In this document: positions 61,978-64,000 of the stretch, piece after piece
Layout: the number at the start of each line of letters is the position of its first letter
Numbering within the stretch: the stretch's first letter is position 1
Source: Nostoc sp. MS1
GTDB lineage: Bacteria > Cyanobacteriota > Cyanobacteriia > Cyanobacteriales > Nostocaceae
Assembly (NCBI RefSeq): GCF_019976755.1
Contig: NZ_AP023441.1
Location: 3,903,501-3,967,500 of the forward strand
Length of the DNA stretch: 64,000 nucleotides
Reading direction: 5' to 3'
Translations under genes and position numbers: made by a program
The notes under the pieces: generated by a model
Told to the model about the DNA's origin: nothing
Databases searched by the model: none
The model's input: the letters and a program-made list of their open reading frames with translations, nothing else

Positions 61978-62709
61978 ATGACACTAAAAGTTGTGTTATC
62001 ATTAATCGCCGCTACCTTAGTTTGTAGCGGCTCAATGACTGTAGAAGCTCGTCAAATCAAGCGTGCCAACGTTCCAGCAAAAACAGTTGTGTCTGGTAAA
62101 AAACCAACTGTTGTTAGAAAAGCACAGTCTCAAAAGCAACCAACCGTTGCCAAAAAAAACGATACTCAAAAGAAACCAACTGTTGCCAAAAAAACTGACT
62201 CTCAAAAGAAACCAACCGTAACTGAACCAATTCAACCAGAATGGAAGCTGTTTAATGCCCCAGATGGACGCTTTTCTGTTTTGATGCCGGGTTCACCAAA
62301 GCAAGAGTTTCAAACCCAAAAGACTTACATGGGGGAAATTAACTTAAATGTATTTTTAGCCCAACCCCCAAAACAGGAAGTAGCCTACTTAGTCGTATAC
62401 AACGAATTTCCCTACAGTTATGGGAAATTAACAGATCCTCAAGAAATTTTGAATAACGTCCGCGATATGGCGTTAAAAACTACGAAAAGTAATTTATTGA
62501 ATCAACGTGATATTCGTAGTTCTAACGGTCATCTAGGAAAGGAAATTACATACATAAATTCTGGTGGTAAAATCACTAGAAGTAGAATTTATGTGGCTGA
62601 TGGACGCTTGTATCAAGTAATGGCTATCACTAGCAAAAAACAGCAAAAGTCATTAGCTAAAACGATTACAGGATATCTTAACTCTTTCCAATTAGTTCTG
62701 AAAAGATGA
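61978..62709 (+). CDS. Secreted protein with Lys/Pro/Thr repeats and a conserved C-terminal domain
   Basis: 243 aa. Signal peptide 1-24 (VVLSLIAATLVCSG core, VEA cleavage). Residues about 40-85 are four imperfect ~12-residue repeats (KKPTVVRKAQSQ, KQPTVAKKNDTQ, KKPTVAKKTDSQ, KKPTVTEP), strongly basic. The rest (about 88-243) is a beta-rich domain: EWKLFNAPDGRFSVLMPGSP, INLNVFLAQPPKQEVAYLVV, DIRSSNGHLGKEITYINSGG, RSRIYVADGRLYQVMAI. I know this C-terminal domain from other cyanobacterial secreted proteins without function. Starts 44 bp after glucokinase. Confidence 0.8.
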   Translation: MTLKVVLSLIAATLVCSGSMTVEARQIKRANVPAKTVVSGKKPTVVRKAQSQKQPTVAKKNDTQKKPTVAKKTDSQKKPTVTEPIQPEWKLFNAPDGRFSVLMPGSPKQEFQTQKTYMGEINLNVFLAQPPKQEVAYLVVYNEFPYSYGKLTDPQEILNNVRDMALKTTKSNLLNQRDIRSSNGHLGKEITYINSGGKITRSRIYVADGRLYQVMAITSKKQQKSLAKTITGYLNSFQLVLKR

Positions 62710-62794
62710 AACTAAGAACTGGAAATTTTCATAAATGAAGGTTTTGATAAAAATCTTGATGTTGCATATTTGCAGGATGATTTTACTATTTTCG

Positions 62795-62853
62795 TGGGAT
62801 GGGCATCTTCCCCGTCCCTTGTATTTAAGGGCAGGCATCCTGCCTACCCTACA
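62795..62853. mobile_element. MITE-like repeat, copy 2
   Basis: GTGGGATGGGCATCTTCCCC on the left, TGCCTACCCTACAAG on the right, same architecture as the element at 13023-13083 but with more differences in its stems. Confidence 0.7.
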
Positions 62854-62952
62854 AGAATTATCCCTTGATTTAGCAACACCAAAATCTTCATGTAAATTTT
62901 GGTAGAGAGGCTTAACAACTCTAATTAACAATTGAAATTGAATCAAATTCTT

Positions 62953-62982
62953 GTGGGGTGGGCATCTTGCCCGCCCTATTTA
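62953..62982. repeat. MITE-like repeat, half copy 3
   Basis: GTGGGGTGGGCATCTTGCCC and following GCCC: one palindromic arm of the same element. The second arm is absent. Confidence 0.65.
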
Positions 62983-63027
62983 TACAAGTAAAATCTGTAT
63001 CAACTTTGTGGCATGATCAGCATAAAA

Positions 63028-64000
63028 TTAACCATCATTTACTTTTCCATGAAAATATACATCTCTAATAGGAAATGGAATAGAAATCCCTGCTTTTTGA
63101 TAGCGTTTATGAAGCTTTTTAATAAATAGATGTTTACCGATACGCTGATCAAAATATTCGCTAACACGCATATATAAAGTAAAATCGATACTAAAATCGT
63201 TAAAAGTATGAAATCTAATATACGGTTCATTTTCTATTAATTTCGGAGCAATTTCCCTCATAACTTCTTTAGCTACTTCTACAGTTACTTTTTCTACCTC
63301 TTCTAAATCACTATCATAACTAACACCTACATTCATGGTTAAAGTAATTTCCTTTGCAGGTAAATGATAGTTAGTAAAAATTGCCGATGACAATTTAGAG
63401 TTAGGTACGATAATTACATTATTAGATAATTCCCTGATAGTAGTATTACGCCAAGAAATATCTGTGACGTATCCTTCTTGACCTGCATCTAGCTTGACAT
63501 AATCACCAGTTCTAACTTGTTTAGAAATAATTAAATAGAAACCTGAAAATAAATTAGCAAGCGTATCTTGTAGTGCTAAACCTACTGCTAAACCACCAAC
63601 TCCTAAAGTGGTAACAATTGGCGTAATTTCAATACCTAGCGTTTGTAATAAAAGTAATACACCTAAAAGCAAAACACAAGCTTTAGCAAGGTTAGCAATC
63701 AGTGATGCTGTAGCTCTTTCTGTCTTATGTGTATATAGTTTGACGAATCCTGAAACTAAATTAGCTAAAACTAATGTGACTGATACGAGAAAAGCAATTT
63801 TAGTAATCTTTTGCAGTAAAATAACCACATCTGGCTTTAAAGGCGCACTAACAATTGCTGCTGAAATTCCTGCAAGAGTAAACCAAATAAATGGCATACG
63901 CTTCAAAGATTTAAAAATAATGTGGCTTCCAGGGATTTCCTTTTTGAATGCGAATTTTTCTAATCTCTTAAATATAAATTTTTCGCCAATTACTCCGGTA
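63028..64000 (-). CDS. MscS family small-conductance mechanosensitive channel, N-terminus cut by window edge
   Basis: The frame remains open to the right edge: upstream of the TTG at 63906 it reads in phase EKFIFKRLEKFAFKKEIPG and so on, so the gene starts outside the window. At least 324 residues are visible. Seen: membrane segments (about WFTLAGISAAIVSA, ITKIAFLVSVTLVLANLVSG, ACVLLLGVLLLLQTLGI), the pore helix VTTLGVGGLAVGLALQDTLA, the beta domain KQVRTGDYVKLDAGQEGYVT, WRNTTIRELSNNVIIVPNSK, and the alpha/beta C-terminus. Releases solutes on hypo-osmotic shock. Confidence 0.92.
   Translation of the reverse strand, partial: TGVIGEKFIFKRLEKFAFKKEIPGSHIIFKSLKRMPFIWFTLAGISAAIVSAPLKPDVVILLQKITKIAFLVSVTLVLANLVSGFVKLYTHKTERATASLIANLAKACVLLLGVLLLLQTLGIEITPIVTTLGVGGLAVGLALQDTLANLFSGFYLIISKQVRTGDYVKLDAGQEGYVTDISWRNTTIRELSNNVIIVPNSKLSSAIFTNYHLPAKEITLTMNVGVSYDSDLEEVEKVTVEVAKEVMREIAPKLIENEPYIRFHTFNDFSIDFTLYMRVSEYFDQRIGKHLFIKKLHKRYQKAGISIPFPIRDVYFHGKVNDG

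Overview
The window comes from a filamentous, probably heterocyst-forming cyanobacterium of the Nostoc/Anabaena type. The evidence is the many GCGATCGC (HIP1) octamers, tandem heptanucleotide repeats of the STRR class, a DevBCA-type exporter, a paired Flv3/Flv1 set of flavodiiron proteins, a light-dependent protochlorophyllide reductase, a CrtD-type carotenoid desaturase and an SLH/OprB porin. I do not assign a strain. Most of the window is ordinary single-copy chromosome, interrupted by palindromic repeats, MITE-like elements and one intact insertion sequence.

Layout. 1-10 kb: 5' part of carB (cut by the window edge), a Dps ferritin, a fructosamine-kinase-like protein, a secreted protein, an M16 peptidase, crtD, a conserved small protein and a Uma2-type nuclease. 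10.2-11.1 kb: a gene-free stretch with a 14-unit, exactly 21-bp tandem array. 11-15 kb: flv3 and flv1. 15-24 kb: a small acidic protein, a SPOUT rRNA methyltransferase, a PgpH-like HD phosphohydrolase, a degenerate ADP-ribosylglycohydrolase-like protein, a 45-aa gene with aroQ, and topA. 24.5-29.4 kb: a two-gene module of unknown function, a cold-shock-type RRM protein, a complete IS (23-bp inverted repeats, 7-bp target duplication) and a dynamin/Era-like GTPase. 29.4-34.7 kb: a devBCA-type exporter with a divergent TetR-type regulator that carries a second DNA-binding-like domain, then a polysaccharide deacetylase. 34.8-40.5 kb: a 40-aa gene with its own terminator, tRNA-Phe, and a zinc module (znuABC divergent from a porin, with two Fur/Zur-like boxes between them), followed by a candidate structured small RNA. 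40.7-49.2 kb: a hydrolase-fold protein without a normal catalytic triad, two conserved proteins, an FtsE-like ATPase, a WecG-type glycosyltransferase, and a response regulator / SpoIIE phosphatase / RsbW-like kinase signalling set. 49-57 kb: a HcyBio (DUF39) protein, an RNA-binding-like low-complexity protein, a TPR protein, a Mn exporter under a yybP-ykoY riboswitch, POR and a GT39-like membrane glycosyltransferase. 57-64 kb: a DUF6888/DUF6887-like pair whose second gene is frameshifted, sdhA, a small membrane protein, a histidine phosphatase, glucokinase, a lysine-rich secreted protein and an MscS-type channel cut by the right edge.

Metal homeostasis recurs: Dps with a His-type ferroxidase site, ZnuABC plus porin under probable Zur control, and a manganese riboswitch with its exporter. 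Oxygen and redox management (Flv3/Flv1, SdhA) and envelope biogenesis (DevBCA, deacetylase, WecG, GT39, porin) are the other themes. The least explained elements are the 21-bp array, the candidate sRNA at 40.4 kb, the small genes at 34.8 and 20.9 kb, and the two-gene module at 24.5-25.9 kb.
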